Under the pieces are notes generated by a model. That model had not been told where the DNA came from and did not search any database. It worked only from the letters and a program-made list of their open reading frames with translations. From Diorhabda sublineata (Eukaryota > Arthropoda > Insecta > Coleoptera > Chrysomelidae), in assembly GCF_026230105.1 (NCBI RefSeq), contig NC_079484.1:6277805-6341804 (forward strand): a stretch of DNA of 64,000 bases, given 5' to 3'. This document shows positions 1-12,479 of the stretch, one piece after another. How positions within the stretch are numbered: the first letter of the stretch is position 1; each line of letters opens with the position of its first letter. A program made the position numbers and the translations under genes.

Positions 1-2562
1 TAAATCTGTACACGAAACATTTTCACTAACCACAGGAACTTAAATTTTGAGTTTATAATAAATTAAAATGTAGGGTAACTAAGAAAACTCAATTTCTCCT
101 AGGTCTAATTATAATTTACTCATTTAAGCTGAGATGTGACATATAATAGTATACAAAAGATTTCTTCCCAGTGGGCTGTTTGCTGTTGTTTAATCTAAGC
201 AACTACTTAAATAAAGATAACGCTTTATTGTAAGATTCCCTCTTGGTAGTCTAAACGTCTGTGAATTCCTGAATGTTAGGTAAATGTTGTAGTGACACTA
301 TCTCAACGTTTTCAAAACTTTATGGGCAATAAATAGAGCTCCACAACAGGTACAAGTTGTTTCATTGTAGAAAAATGATAATAAATAAGAAACCGAATTT
401 CAAAATAATGGATCCAATTCTATTAACAATATTCCAAACTCGTGCTTCCTATGAAAATGAAATGCTATAACGATTAACTTTCTTTTTTTTAAGTTAACTT
501 ACATTCGAGTAAATCGCATTCTACAGATACCTCGACCGAATCAAGCTCAGATACAAAAGAAAAAATTTAAACTGTGTACCTACTAATTTCAGCAACGTGT
601 TCGATAAAAACAAAAGAATGTACCTAAAAATCCATTCCAAATCGGTAATGATATGTCGGATAGCATTTGGAGATTTTATCGTGAAACAGGTACGCAGTGT
701 ACTTTCAGACCCGACAGACAGTGAGAATAATGCGGTGTTGCCAGAAATAGATACGAGAATTTCATGTTTTTTTTTTAATTCATTTATCTATACTTCATAT
801 TCTCTTATTTCTCTTGAATGGATAGAATATTACAGTCAAAATAAAACAGATAGTATAGAATGAACTAAATGGAATGAAAAAAGCAAAAAAAACATCATTA
901 AGCTGATTGGCACATTATATTATTTGTATATACCAGAGGTTACGAAAGAAACAAGTTTCTTACTCTTTATTTTATTTGGAGGTGTAAAGAAATCGTTCCC
1001 CATTCCCCATTGCATGACTCCTTCAGTTATAGCTAGCGTTTGTTTGTCAATATCTTACTGGCCGGTGTATTTTGAATGTTCCTCGGACGGTTCACATAAA
1101 CGATTTCAAAAAACCCAGAGAAAAAAATCACAGAGATACCAATCCGGAAATTTGCCACTGCAAATCGCCACCAATTGAGATGGGGCATTGTGAGAAGTGT
1201 TCCCATAAAATACCCATAGATCCTCTTGTGCTGTATAAACTGTAGCGCTATCTTCTTAAAACCAATTAACCCCTATTCAACAGTATTCAAAATTTTTTAC
1301 TTATATCTTTATCCATAATTTCGTTAAATAGCTCTAAAAATGTGAAACTATCGTCCTTTAAACAAAATCAAGTTGCAAGGAGTTAAAAAAATCATCAAAT
1401 TTCAAGTTAAAATTGTTATTTTTATTGTAAGACAATGTTTACAATTTACTAAAAAGGTAGTAAAATCACTTAAATGGGTTTTAAAGAGGAAAAAAACATC
1501 AAATATGTAGATTTGAGGCCATATTTCTGATTTATGGGTCATGGATGGTTTCTTGAATCTCAAAATCGCTGGTAATCTCTTGAGATCTGTCATCGGTTGG
1601 CCAGTCACAAATTTGTTTGAAAAATTTTAATATCTTCCATCTTTGCAATTTTTATTAGCACTCGACCTTGGTAAGCCTTAACCTAAAGTGCCATTCAACA
1701 CATACTTTTAACTTAGTTTCAAAAACGAACATAGAGTACTAATCTGAATGTACATTTTATCCTTCTTATCTGTGTTTTTTCTTGTTGTGTCTTGTGATGT
1801 ACACGGTTTTTTGTAATTGCCATTTCTTAAAATCTAGAATCATGTCAGATGATGTAACCTCATGAACATTGAACTTATCAAGCCGTGATTAGTTGAGCAA
1901 AATTGTCAGTTATTCTATGAACATCGAATTTATGGGTCAAATCAACATTAAAATGTGCATTTCCACGATAAAATCGCCCTTTTAATAAAAATCTATGTAG
2001 TCTAATGTTTAGACTAAAAAACCACAAAAACTTGAAAATCGAAATCGACTTTTAAGAACAACAGATTCCTAGATCATTGTAAATCATTAGAAGCAGCCTA
2101 CAGGGACAGAACAACCAATTATTTTCGTGAAAAATATCTCAGAAGACAAACACCTAAAGAAAAGAAATGTGGAAAGCCCTGAAGGTAAAAAGTTTCAAAC
2201 ACCGTCCAACAGCATCAAAGCACAAGATAGTACGTAAAGATCATGCATCTACCTTCCATGATTCCAATTTCTTCCCGTTCTCTCAATTTTCCATTACTGT
2301 ACTTGTACCTTGATGAATTTTTGGGAAAGGAGTTGGCCCCTTATGGCATTGTGGAATTTCAATTGGTGGACAAGAAGGCTATTTGAAACCAGAAAAATAG
2401 AAGACCAAATAATATAGCGATAGAATAAATGTCATCATGAACAAGTTACTGGACGAAATAGAATAAACTAAGAAGTATACTATATAGTGTATATGTTACG
2501 GTGAAACATCGAAATCTGGAGAATGTCGACATTTACATAGTCACTTGGTGTATGTCAGTATA
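1..2562. other. AT-rich sequence without a supported gene
   Basis: I see no recognisable gene or repeat here. The longest open frames (88 codons at 597-863 and 84 codons at 924-1178, both plus) have no family signature, no splice context and AT-driven composition, so I do not call them genes. Confidence 0.5.
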
Positions 2563-3215
2563 CGAGGTCTGGCTATTAAATAACCAGACTGCGCGCCTAG
2601 AGGGTGAAGTAGAAAACGAGTAGTGCGTTGGGTAACTAGATACCTTGTCTATGAACGTCCCATAACACGTTTTCGTCACTATTGTAGTATTTGTGCAGTA
2701 GCGGTTTGAAACGAAAGTGTTTTTTTCCCGTGCCGAAAACTAAATCTAAAATATCTCGTTAAATTGAGAAAAACTCCGACTGAGTGCTATAAATTATTGC
2801 AAGAGCGCTTTAGTGAGTTCCGAGAGAGCTTTGAAGATGACCAGGTCGCCCTGAGACTGTTTCAACTCCGGAAACAGTAACCAAAATCAACCAAATTGTG
2901 TGTGCAGATCGTCGAATGAGCACCCGGATTATTGCCGAGGCAGTAAACGGTGATAAATAAACGGATAGAAAAATTTAACACAAGGAATTGCGTATGACAA
3001 AAGTCTGTCCGAAGTTGGTGCCAAAAAATGACCAAAAGCTCTTGCGTCAACGGGTCTGCTTAGATTTCCTCGAAAGTTTAGAAAAAGATTTGCTTTGAAA
3101 GGGACCCCATTTGAATCAATGGAAGCGGTAAAGCAGAGCTCCTAAAGGCATTCGCCAAAAAAGACTTCCAGCTCTGTTTCGTTCAAACGAAAAAACTAAT
3201 GGAAAGGTTTGTGGC
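2563..3215 (+). mobile_element. mariner-type transposon remnant, 5' half
   Basis: The segment opens with a mariner-like terminal sequence (CGAGGTCTGGCTATTAAATA) just after a TA. About 200 bp later come broken frames that read as the N-terminal DNA-binding part of a mariner transposase: KTPTECYKLLQ near 2775, then TPETVTKINQIVCADRRMS near 2865-2925 and a KVCPKLVPKN-like stretch near 3000. Around 3100-3200 the trace of the segment following the first catalytic Asp is very weak. Several stops and frameshifts are needed to read it, and no 3' terminal repeat is visible, so it is a dead 3'-truncated copy. Family assignment rests on motif recall, not a search. Confidence 0.75.
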
Positions 3216-5250
3216 GATGAGAGGGAACTGTATTGAAGGGGGTACGTTCTAAATGAGAAATTAAAATAATAGTAATAGAAAACTTATTAAAGCATATGAT
3301 TAAAATCTTATTTATTGCAGAAACTTAAGATATTGACACTTTGAATTGGACAATATGCACTTGCGTTTGCAACTTTATTTATATGCAATGACAGCGTGTA
3401 TAGCCTTACCGCTTCTCGAATTAGCATCATCTGCTTCTCTCAGCGAAATTTTTTGAGAATGATCTCATCTATGGAAAGAAACTTTTCTTTACAAACTACA
3501 AATTGATTATGTGTATAAAGCTGTTTTAATTTGCAAGCTTATACATTTTGGTTATAAGTACGACCATGGTCGGTATAGTAACACCAATTGAGCAGAAAGA
3601 AATTGTTTTTGTGAGGTTCGTCACATTTTGTTGCTTACAGCTCTTTCGCGGCCGCTCTTTTTATACAAATTTACTCACATTTTTCAAACAGAACTTGATG
3701 AGAAAACGTAGTAGATTGTAAGTCCTCTTCAATCGTTTTTATTGGAATAGATTTCTTCAAGCTAATCGGATATAACTTGATTACTGAATTCTCAACAACT
3801 ATCTGATTGCTGTAGTACTAAATTGAAGGTGTTTTTGGTGCTACCTAAAAAATTTCAGCCCATAATTTCTGGAATATCTAATACCGGATATAGTCTCTTA
3901 TTCCAATGCTAAGGTTCTGATCTGGTGAAAAGTTTCTTAGCCCTTTTTTATGAACTTATTTGCTTGCTATTTGCCTCATTTTCTGTTATACAGATTAGGA
4001 GAATATTATTTTCTTTATCTAGTTCGTTTAGTGTTTCTAGACTTTTCATTACCAACTTCGAAATATTTATGAAATTGATCGTTTTCATCGATGTTTGATT
4101 GTGTATACCTTGCAATTGATAAAAATCGCGTTGACACTTTTGACAAGGAATTCGGATATCTTTTGGCAACACAGTAAATATCGTTACCTTTACGTTTTCT
4201 CTTTAAATTACCTACAAAGGAATGTACAACTCAAAATATATATATATATATGACGGCTTCAGATGTGTATCTTTAGCTTCTCTGAATTGTAAATTTTCGA
4301 GGACCAACATTTACATATTATGGAATAAACGAAGACGCTTTTACGATCGAATAAGTTTTTTCACTTTCTGTTTCCTTTTGTTTCAAATTTTTTTCATTCA
4401 CTTGAATCATGATCTAAAAAGAACATAAAAAATATAACTGTATGGTCATTTGAGATATTTCGATCATGAATTTACATTTCTGAAAAATATTATGTCTGAA
4501 GAATGAACTCTAAAGGTCCTTAGTATTGTAATGCAAGTTTATCTCTTATTTTTTTTCCGTTGAATATCTCCAGGAAACCTGAATCACACCACCAGAAATC
4601 ACTTAAAAAGTTCTAGATTGAAAGCAAGGTCACCTGGCGTGATCGCCATGTATCAAAAGAAGAAATCAGGGTTAATAACGCACAATGTATGTTTTATGTA
4701 AAGAGAATCTTAATAATAAATTAATGGGATCATATCCTGGAGATACGCAAGTTTCATAAAACTCCTTTGCAGCTATGAACTTAACCTCAATCTGCGTATG
4801 AAGATGGCACGATGTTACGTTTTTCGTGTGCTCTTCTATGGTACAGAGACTCACAGAAAATCTCCTGAAACGTTTGAAAGCGTTTGAGATGTGGGTTCAT
4901 CGCCGTATTTTGAAGATAAGTTGAGTCGATAGAGTTAGCGAGTTTCTTGAGCGCATGATCAAAACTTTAGGAATACTAGTCGTAAACTACGATCTTTTCA
5001 CTTGGTAGGAAAAGCGTATCCGGCTCCCAAATCGTCGTAAAAAATCTTCGTCAATGTTTTTCGTTAATAAATAAATGAAGGACAAGATTGGTATTAACGG
5101 CATACGAAGAAAAGGATTTATACTAAAAAAGTAACAAATGATGAAACGTACATACCATTTTATGATAACCCTACCCTCTAAGAGAGACTTGTGTGGATTC
5201 ACTAAGATTGACCAACACCAACAATGACAAAAGAGCAAAAGGGGTTATGT
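3216..5250. other. Intergenic, nothing recognised
   Basis: AT-rich sequence with short random frames (up to 83 codons). A (TA)n microsatellite of about 16 bp lies at 4236-4252. No gene, RNA or element is supported. Confidence 0.5.
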
Positions 5251-5259
5251 ATGTACCCA

Positions 5260-6330
5260 GTTTTCTATCGTAGTACAGAATTAAGTAAAAAAATATGTAA
5301 CGTTACCTAAATATTATCCAAAATATTTGACTAAAATATGAGAATATATTGAAAAATTCTTAGCTTACTATAGAATCAAACAAAATTTCAATGTCAAAAT
5401 ATAATTTCCTCTTAATTGGATACATTAATTACAGCGAACCTGCACCGTCTCTAGACCTTTCGAAAAAATGTTTCTTCTTGATCTGCAAACCAGACCTCCA
5501 CAGCTTTTATTACCTCCTCGTTGGAAGAAAATTCACGACCTTTTAAACTTTTTTTCAGTTGAGGAAAGAGATGATAGTCGGACGGAGCCAAATCTGGTGA
5601 ATAAGGGGGGTGTTCTAGTAATTCAAACCCTAAATAACGAATTTTTTGCATAGCAACATGAGATTTGTGTGCAGGAGCGTTGTCCTGCAAAAACAAAACA
5701 CCTTTGGATAGCTTTCCGCGTCTTTTCTCTTTAATTTTTTCCTGTAGATGGATCAGTAATGTCGTATAGTAATCTCCAGTTATTGTTCTACCCTTATCCA
5801 AATAATCAATCATGGGAATCCCAAAAAACTGGAGCAAGAACTTTTCCAGCAGATTTTTGGACACGAAACTTCTTAGGCCTTGGAGAACCAGAGTGTGGCC
5901 ATTCCATCGATTGTTGCTTTGTTTTCGTATCGTAGAAATGTACCCAAGTCTCATCCACAGTAACAATTCGGTTTAAGAAGTCTACACCGTTTTCAAATCG
6001 AGCACAGATCGAACGCGATGCTTCTACCCTTGCACGCTTTTGGTCAACATTCAAACATTTGGGGATCCATTTTGTAGCAATTTTTCTCATGTCCAAATTG
6101 ACGTGAGCTTCATGATGAACGTGTTCGTATGAAATATTCCGTGCTTCAGATCAGATCATTTTAGCCCAATTCGACGGTCTGATAAAATCATGTCATGAAC
6201 TGCATCGATATTTTTGGAGAAGGACATAGAAACTGGCCTTCCCGATCGGTTATAACCTTCAATGGAAAATTTACCTCTTTTGAAGCATGCAGTCCAATTT
6301 TTCACATATCCTCGTAATGTATTATATCCA
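5260..6330 (-). mobile_element. mariner (DD34D) transposon remnant, copy A
   Basis: Read on the minus strand this is most of a mariner transposase. From about 6310 downwards: a KNWTA-type N-terminal segment, the KWIPK and DQKRARVEAS block, the first catalytic Asp in VDETWVHF, then SPRPKKFRVQ. The second Asp is in LQDNAPAHKS and the third in LAPSDYHLF, with 34 residues between them, the diagnostic DD34D spacing. The C-terminal CIQLRGNY motif follows near 5410-5430 after a frameshift. The two longest open pieces are 5806-6096 and 5451-5966 in different frames, so at least one frameshift near 5810-5960 breaks it. The 5' end is truncated near 6310. The sequence at 5244-5285 resembles that at 19980-20020 and may be the 3' end. 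The copy is not functional. Confidence 0.9.
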
Positions 6331-6889
6331 ATTGAAATTGTGATGATGAAATAACAGTTAAATCGTATTTCCTCTAACGTTAAATTACCATTGTATCATG
6401 AAATAAATGTACTTTTGATCTATCTACATTATAAATGAGAAAAACTTAACAAAGCTATGTGTTAGGCTGTCACTACTCCAATGAGGATATTCCATTTTAA
6501 CATTTTTCAAATGTTGTTCCACTCCCACTCATTCGAGTAGGTATTACGAAAGAAAGAACTTTGCCATTTAGATTATATCTCCGCGAAATAGCTAAGAGAA
6601 CTTTCAGTGTGTTATCTGGTGAGTGATTAGCTGGTACTTTTAATAAAACATATCCATAAACACACATTGTACATTAGCAGATGAATGAAAAAGAAAGACG
6701 ATCGACTACAAAGCCGGTTGACATAATCAATTCAATGCAGCGACGTGCGAAAGGAATACACCTCGTATAAAAACCGAGTAAGTCTGCTTAGGCAGTACAG
6801 GCAGTACCGCGACTAAAAATTTGCTTTCATGGGTTTTCCGAAATCCTTATTTCAGATAAAATAATTTCACTTTTCTCAAACATGCAGCC
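6331..6889. other. Intergenic spacer
   Basis: AT-rich spacer between mariner copy A and a fold-back element. No feature recognised. Confidence 0.4.
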
Positions 6890-7618
6890 CTCCACTAAAA
6901 AAGTTATATTTCTTAGTTTAAGTGAGTCAGGTCAGGATTTCGACAAATAACCCTTACAACTTACAAAATCTGTGGAAACCTTGACAAAAATTTATATAGG
7001 GTTTTCAGAAAATGGTGCCGAATTTCGCAATCTAAAAACTACGCTTCAAATTAAGGGGACTTCGTTAGTAAATTCCTCAAATTAACGGTTTTTGTAGAAA
7101 CCTTCGAAACGCCACTCACCATGGGTTTTTAAAAAGGATCCTTAAATGTTTGGAAGTTGGGGGCAACCAATTCGAATATTTACTAATTAATTTTAAATTT
7201 TGCTGTTCTCCTCTTTTTAATGATTTTTTATTTGACTAAAGTATTTTTAACTTTTGATACGTTAACTTTTATTATTCGTTGTTTACCATCGGTAGGTGAC
7301 TATTAAAAACCATAAAAATTACAGCTTTTTCAAGTTTTTACAAAAACAGTTAATTTGATATATATGAATTTACTAACTAACTCCCCTTAAATAAAGCGTA
7401 AACTCCAATGGTAAAGAGAAAAATGGGGGTTGCCATTTGAAAAAATTAAGTTTTCGAAGTTTTTAGATAGCGAAATTCGGCACCATTTTTTGAACGCCCT
7501 GTATAAATTTTCGTCAAGGTTTTCACAGATTTTGAAAGCTGTAAGAGTTATTTGTTCAAATCCCGAAAATATTAGACCTGACTCATTTAAACTTAGAAAT
7601 ATAATTTTTTTAGTGGAG
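6890..7618. repeat. Long imperfect inverted repeat (fold-back element)
   Basis: The outer ends CTCCACTA (6890-6897) and TAGTGGAG (7611-7618) are reverse complements. Complementarity continues inward for roughly 240 bases on each side. Examples are the CAGGTC/GACCTG blocks near 6930 and 7577, the GGTGCCGAATTTCGC/GCGAAATTCGGCACC pair near 7015 and 7471, and the TTAAGGGGA/TCCCCTTAA pair near 7055 and 7380. The arms carry many mismatches and small indels. There is no coding capacity. The shape is that of an old fold-back transposon or a foldable hairpin locus. I cannot assign a superfamily because no clear target duplication is visible. Confidence 0.75.
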
Positions 7619-7649
7619 CGTTGTATGTGTCCAAAAATTTCGAAAGTGT

Positions 7650-8235
7650 GAAATATTTAAAAAATGGTGGACTTTAGGCATACTATGCCTCATATAAAGT
7701 TGTATTGAAATTTTGCGTAGATTTGAAAAATTCAATAAAAAACATAGCATTCCGTTTAAAATAACGAAGTTTGGGCCCACTTCCGGTATAACCCGTATAA
7801 CCTCAATACTTTCGCATATCGATTCAGCTCGTCGTGAAGGACCCTGTACATATAACGCAATTGGAGTGATACAAAGGATATTAGCATGACATTTTTAACC
7901 TAATAGGATTAGCTTTAGCAAGTGAATGTTCTCTTTAACGTCTTTATTAGTCGTAAAGAACTTGTACCTTCCAGAAGCTGCCACCAAACTGAAGAAAAAA
8001 ATAGTAAAATGCACTATTCAGATAAGTACATCCAGAGCAAAACAAGAATCCTGTCAACTTAGACTTGATTCTGATAATTCTCCATCAAGAATATAAACTA
8101 GCAAGACAAAATAATATGTTCAGTCTTTATTTGTTTCAATCTTCACCTCAAGCAATGTTAGTTAGATTATAGTCTAATTCTGATATTTCTTTACTTAATA
8201 TTGAATTCGCACAAATCAATACATTAATAGTATTC
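7650..8235. other. Intergenic spacer
   Basis: No gene recognised. A near-palindrome, AGGCATACTATGCCT, lies at about 7676-7690; it is short and I give it no function. Confidence 0.4.
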
Positions 8236-8239
8236 TCTT

Positions 8240-8465
8240 GTTGTTCGTGCATCGGAAAATGCTTTTCTCCTTCTTCTCTCTTCTTCTAATAGGTCTATTG
8301 CCTGTTCTTTTTTCGGTATCTTCCCTCATCCTGGCTCTATTTTGTTACTCCAGCTACTTCGTGTTCTAATTGAAGATTTTCACTAATCTATCGTCTGTCA
8401 TTCGACTTATATGTTGGTTCCATTTTTGCTTTGTGATACCCATTCATTAATGTCCATTCATTCTC
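8240..8465 (-). mobile_element. non-LTR retrotransposon reverse-transcriptase tail fragment
   Basis: On the minus strand one frame reads KQKWNQHISRMTDDRLVKI followed by a basic stretch. This is the form of the short conserved tail after the reverse-transcriptase domain of RTE/L1-like LINEs (W..HI.RM.DDRL.K). Stops interrupt it and nothing of the catalytic palm is present, so it is only a 3' fragment. Confidence 0.5.
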
Positions 8466-8469
8466 ATTC

Positions 8470-10055
8470 TACCTACAGAGCTTCTGGATGGATTGAATAG
8501 CGTAATCGAGTGGTTGCCGGGAAAAATAGGAGCGTTGGGAGGCCATGCTAGCCCCTAGAAAACAGATAACTAGCTCAAAGTACCGATATAAAATTGTTTT
8601 GGTTTCCAAAAAAAGTCTGACAATCATAAATGAATACAGACGGTTCATTATTCTGTTTTGCATTGTAGGAAATGTACATCTTGTAAGTATGTTTTAAAAT
8701 TTGTGCTACTCCGCCGCTGTTATCACTTAATCTACAAAATGCATTTACCCAGCCTGGGAGGAAATACACTTGGTTAGAGATAGCCGATAACAGTTCAAAG
8801 ATATCCGAAGTTGGGACACGAACGATACCGCAAGCCGGTCGAATTTTATTGATGTTCTTTCAAGAATACAATTATAATTGTTCTCATTTTTATAATTTTC
8901 TCTACTTTGGGTAACCTATTTAAAATGTACTGTTAAATGATCACGTAATAGTGATCTAAAATTTATCAAAAAATCGATTTGGCTGTCTATAATATACGTC
9001 ACATGGATGCGATGACATTTGATTGTCATTTGTCAGCTGATTGGGTATTTCGAAGTCGTGTAAGACATTTTAAGGTTATTTCGACTCTTTCACTTATAAA
9101 TAATTAAATGTAATGTAATGAAATGTAATGAAATTGTAAATTGCTTGTCAAATACTTGAAGAGGATATTAGGCATTTTATACTTTTTCCAATTCACAGAG
9201 GTATCAACAAGCTGAAACTACTAAAACTACAATCACGAAATTCGAACAGAAGATAGAAATTTGTACGAAAGTATGTTGATTTTGTTGTTTATTGGAATTT
9301 TGGGAAATTAAACTATCAAAAGAGTGAAAAATCGCAGGAAAGTTTACATCGAAGTCTGTCAATTTACATCAGGATTTTCCATTTTCGTGTCTGTTAATAA
9401 ATAATGAACACTTATAATTCGAGGGCCGTTTTTTTCAACCTTCGATCGCTCTGTGCAGACGATACGTGGGCAGAATAAAGCGGGCAAGCGCTGTAGGTAA
9501 CTGCGAACCTCTCGCACTACACACTCCGCCATTGTTGACATTCAGGCGTCAGTCGGCGTTCTGCTACAGTAACAGCCACAGGTACCCGACAAATGTAAAT
9601 TGCGAAGTGTGAAGTTCTTTGAAGAGGGTATTGAAAAGTTTGTCCACAGATATGACAAATGTCTTAATCTCTTCGGTGATTATATCTAAAAGTAACCGTA
9701 AATGTACCAATCTTTTGGTAACAAAATGATTGTTTTATATGAACTTGTCTTTTATTCATAGCCTATCGGAGGTTGAAGAAAAAAAGGCGCTCGTATACCC
9801 CTCAGAAGTGAAAACGAAGGTTTTGTAAGAAAATTCTTTCAGTTTCATTTTAAAACGCCTAATTTATTATTAATTGGGCTAATAAATGATATTTTCTCAT
9901 TCTACTACTATAGTAACATAGAGTATCGAAGTCTTCGAATCTGTTCCTCATTTGTGAACTTCCTTTTTCCTTTGAATTTCCATTTATTTTTTCTTTTGAT
10001 GATCTATTCTTTATCCCCTTTTTACATGCTCATATTATTTTAGCATCTGTTTCTT
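8470..10055. other. Intergenic, nothing recognised
   Basis: AT-rich with a few GC-richer patches (for example 9420-9560). Open frames up to 64 codons are unsupported. A short TAATG/AAATG microrepeat occurs near 9105-9135. Confidence 0.4.
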
Positions 10056-10059
10056 TACT

Positions 10060-10420
10060 GGCACTTATTTGAAATTCCTTGGTTGATCTTTCTATTGTCA
10101 TTACTTTTCCCCAAGAATGTTTTTGTTATCATTTTCACTAATCATATTAACTTTTGTAGTACTTTTAGTTATCCCGTGTTCTTTATAATTGTCGAATGCT
10201 TGTTTGAAGTCAATAAATAGCATTTGAAATCCAATGCGGTTTTTATACCATCTTGGATTATGGTAGCTACGGTATCTAATGTTGATTTTCGTTGTCTCGA
10301 AGAAGTTTCTGGTACTCCCTTAGTTCTGGTTCCACGAACTTTTTCAGTATTTTATGTATTTCCGTCGTTAGTTTTTTCCATAAGATTTTGAGCGAACTAA
10401 TCACTCTATAATTGCTATAT
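10060..10420 (-). mobile_element. LINE reverse-transcriptase fragment (fingers/palm)
   Basis: The minus strand shows pieces of a non-LTR reverse transcriptase in different frames. There is an NYRVIS start (the NYRGIS block of LINE enzymes), then KILKKFVEPELREYQ, and then LFIDFKQAFDN, where the Asp is the first catalytic Asp of the palm. Weak continuation to IERSTKEFQIS lies near 10090. Frameshifts separate the pieces, so the copy is dead. The YADD block is absent. Confidence 0.65.
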
Positions 10421-10424
10421 ATAT

Positions 10425-11345
10425 AAATTATTATATATTATAAAATATATATTATTATAAAATTAGATAATTACATTTATGGTTCATTATTGTCACATTA
10501 ATAATAATTAACTGAAGACGATACTTCAATGGGGTTGAAGTGGAAACTATAAAACTTACAGACACACTAAACATAGACAAAATTGATAGCAAGATAACTT
10601 AAAGAGGTTAGAGTTCATAATAATAAGTAAGTAATTGATGATGATGCGCCGCTGTGAATAGGGTTGTTTTGGATACCTTAACTCTATTATGATCACTTAT
10701 ATCGCCTTCTTCGTCTTCTTGACAAAAATTTACTGATTCTCATATCGACGTTTGTAGAAAATAAACTGTTATGTTTACTGTTATATTTAAAAATTTAGAG
10801 AATATTCATTAGAAGACGCGCCGGGATTTTGTATATCTACATAAAATGTCAAGAACGACGCTAGGCATATAAATTTGTTCATAAATTGCTAGTAAGAAAC
10901 TCAATAATTAACAGACGTGTCACATAAAAAGACATGTTATAGGTTTCCACGATATATATTTCATTCATTTTACTTGATAATTCCTGATACATATTATAAA
11001 ATATGTAAAATCTCTGTCATTTTGGTATGTTTATATACAACCAGGGCATATTGCTAATTAATTTCATGCATTCATGAATACAGACTATTTCACTTTGTAG
11101 TTTTAAAATCTAAATTTGAAAAGACTTTTTGAATATTGACAATTAGTAGCTTTCATTAGTACATACAACGTTTTATAATGTTCTTTGCTATTTTCCAATA
11201 CCTAATTTTCATTTGTCCTGGTCTCACCATCGAAGTTCTTTTCAAAGCAATTATTTAGATACATAATATTTGCTTGTGTTTCATAGCTACAATATTTGGA
11301 AAGATTAAGTATATATATATAAATTTGGGTTCGAAATGTCCTACT
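10425..11345. other. Intergenic, very AT-rich
   Basis: Contains an almost pure A/T tract at about 10415-10470. No gene or element recognised. Confidence 0.4.
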
Positions 11346-11349
11346 AGGT

Positions 11350-12000
11350 TATCCGATGCCTAATTGTCAAACTTTCCTGTCGCTTCAGTTCTCATCGTTC
11401 AGATCTCGTACACTCATTGATTCTTTATTATTTCATGTCTCCATGATCATCTTTGTCTTCCGTCTTTTTGTTGTCCCATCTCATAATTTATTTGGCAATC
11501 TTTCCTCCACCATCCTCAACAGTTGCTTGTACCTTTTCTCAATATGCTCTATAACTCTATCTTTCAGGTTCATTTACTCTTTCATTATGTCGTTTATATC
11601 CCTTCATGTTCTATATTTTTATTGCGTTATAATAGATTCCCATTTTTTTATGTTTGCTTATCAGTTAGTTAATTATTGTTCTTGCCGTGATCATTCCAAA
11701 TTTTATTTCTGGATACTTTGCCTTTTCTGTGTCAAAAATAATTCCTAAATATATATAGTTCTTATATGTATGTCCGTTGTATCATCCTCTCCTATACACT
11801 AGTACTGTGTCTTTTCTACGTTCATCTGCAATCCCCATTTCCCGTATTCTTCCTTTAGTTTGCGTGCCATGAATTCTAAGTCATCTCCGTCGTTTGCACA
11901 TATTACCTAATCATCTGCAAACTGAAGGGTGTATAACCAGTTCGATTTGGATCTCCATTCCCTTGCATTTCTCCTTCCAAGTTGTTAGATCTTTAGAAAT
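11350..12000 (-). mobile_element. LINE reverse transcriptase, YADD block and tail (downstream part)
   Basis: On the minus strand near 11940-11830 the sequence reads LQFADD followed by a stop, then VICANDGDDLEFMARKLKEE, Y, KWGLQMNVEKTQY. This is the FADD catalytic box and following helix of a LINE reverse transcriptase. Further down (about 11590-11480) come tail pieces such as DRVIEHIEKR and EERLPNKL-DGTTKRRQR, typical of the region after the domain. It is best read as the continuation of the element at 12480-13250, separated from it by the opposite-strand insertion at 12000-12480. The long plus-strand open frame at 11356-11748 is the antisense shadow of this remnant. Confidence 0.75.
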
Positions 12001-12475
12001 ATATATATGAAAGCATCAAAAGTCAGCGGCAGTCTGAGAGATATAGTGTGGAGAAACAAAGCAATGAGCTCACAGAACAAGACCAGAATCTATAAAACTA
12101 AAAAACTCGGAAACTAGAACTGAGACACCAACAATAAAAAGAATATTGAGAAGCACAGAGATGAAAATACTGAGAACCATGAAGGGAGTCACCCTCAGGG
12201 TCAAAATAAGGAGTGATGACATAAGAGAAGAATTGGGCGTACAGGATGCGGTAAGATGGATTCCTCCAAAGATTTTGGAGGAATCACGTAGAAAGAATAC
12301 CAGAAGACAGATGTGCAAAGTGGGCTAAAGGTCAGAGACCGGATACACGCAGATTTGTAGGCAGACCACCAAAGAGAGCTGGAGTTCAGATTCTCAGGAA
12401 GATCCAAGAAGATGGCCAAACATACCAAACAGTATTGAACAGGACCTGATCCTATGGAAAGCGGAAGAACAAGAA
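12000..12475 (+). mobile_element. LINE 3' reverse-transcriptase tail, inserted in opposite orientation
   Basis: The plus strand reads SGSLRDIVWRNKAMSSQNK, then a broken TETRTET segment, then STEMKILRTMKGVTLRVKIR and DDIREELGVQDAVRW. After a frameshift come HVERIPEDRCAKWAKGQRP and GRPPKRAG. This series (LRDIVWRN, EMK.LR...GVTL, IREELG, HV.R...R.AKWA, GRPPKR) is the conserved C-terminal part of a common insect LINE reverse transcriptase. The catalytic palm is missing, as expected of a 5'-truncated insertion. It splits the minus-strand LINE on either side. Confidence 0.8.
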
Positions 12476-12479
12476 GACA

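Noticed and set aside
11356..11748. 130-codon plus-strand open frame
   Set aside because: Antisense to a recognisable LINE reverse-transcriptase tail on the minus strand; Phe/Ser/Leu-rich composition is what the complement of a basic protein gives.
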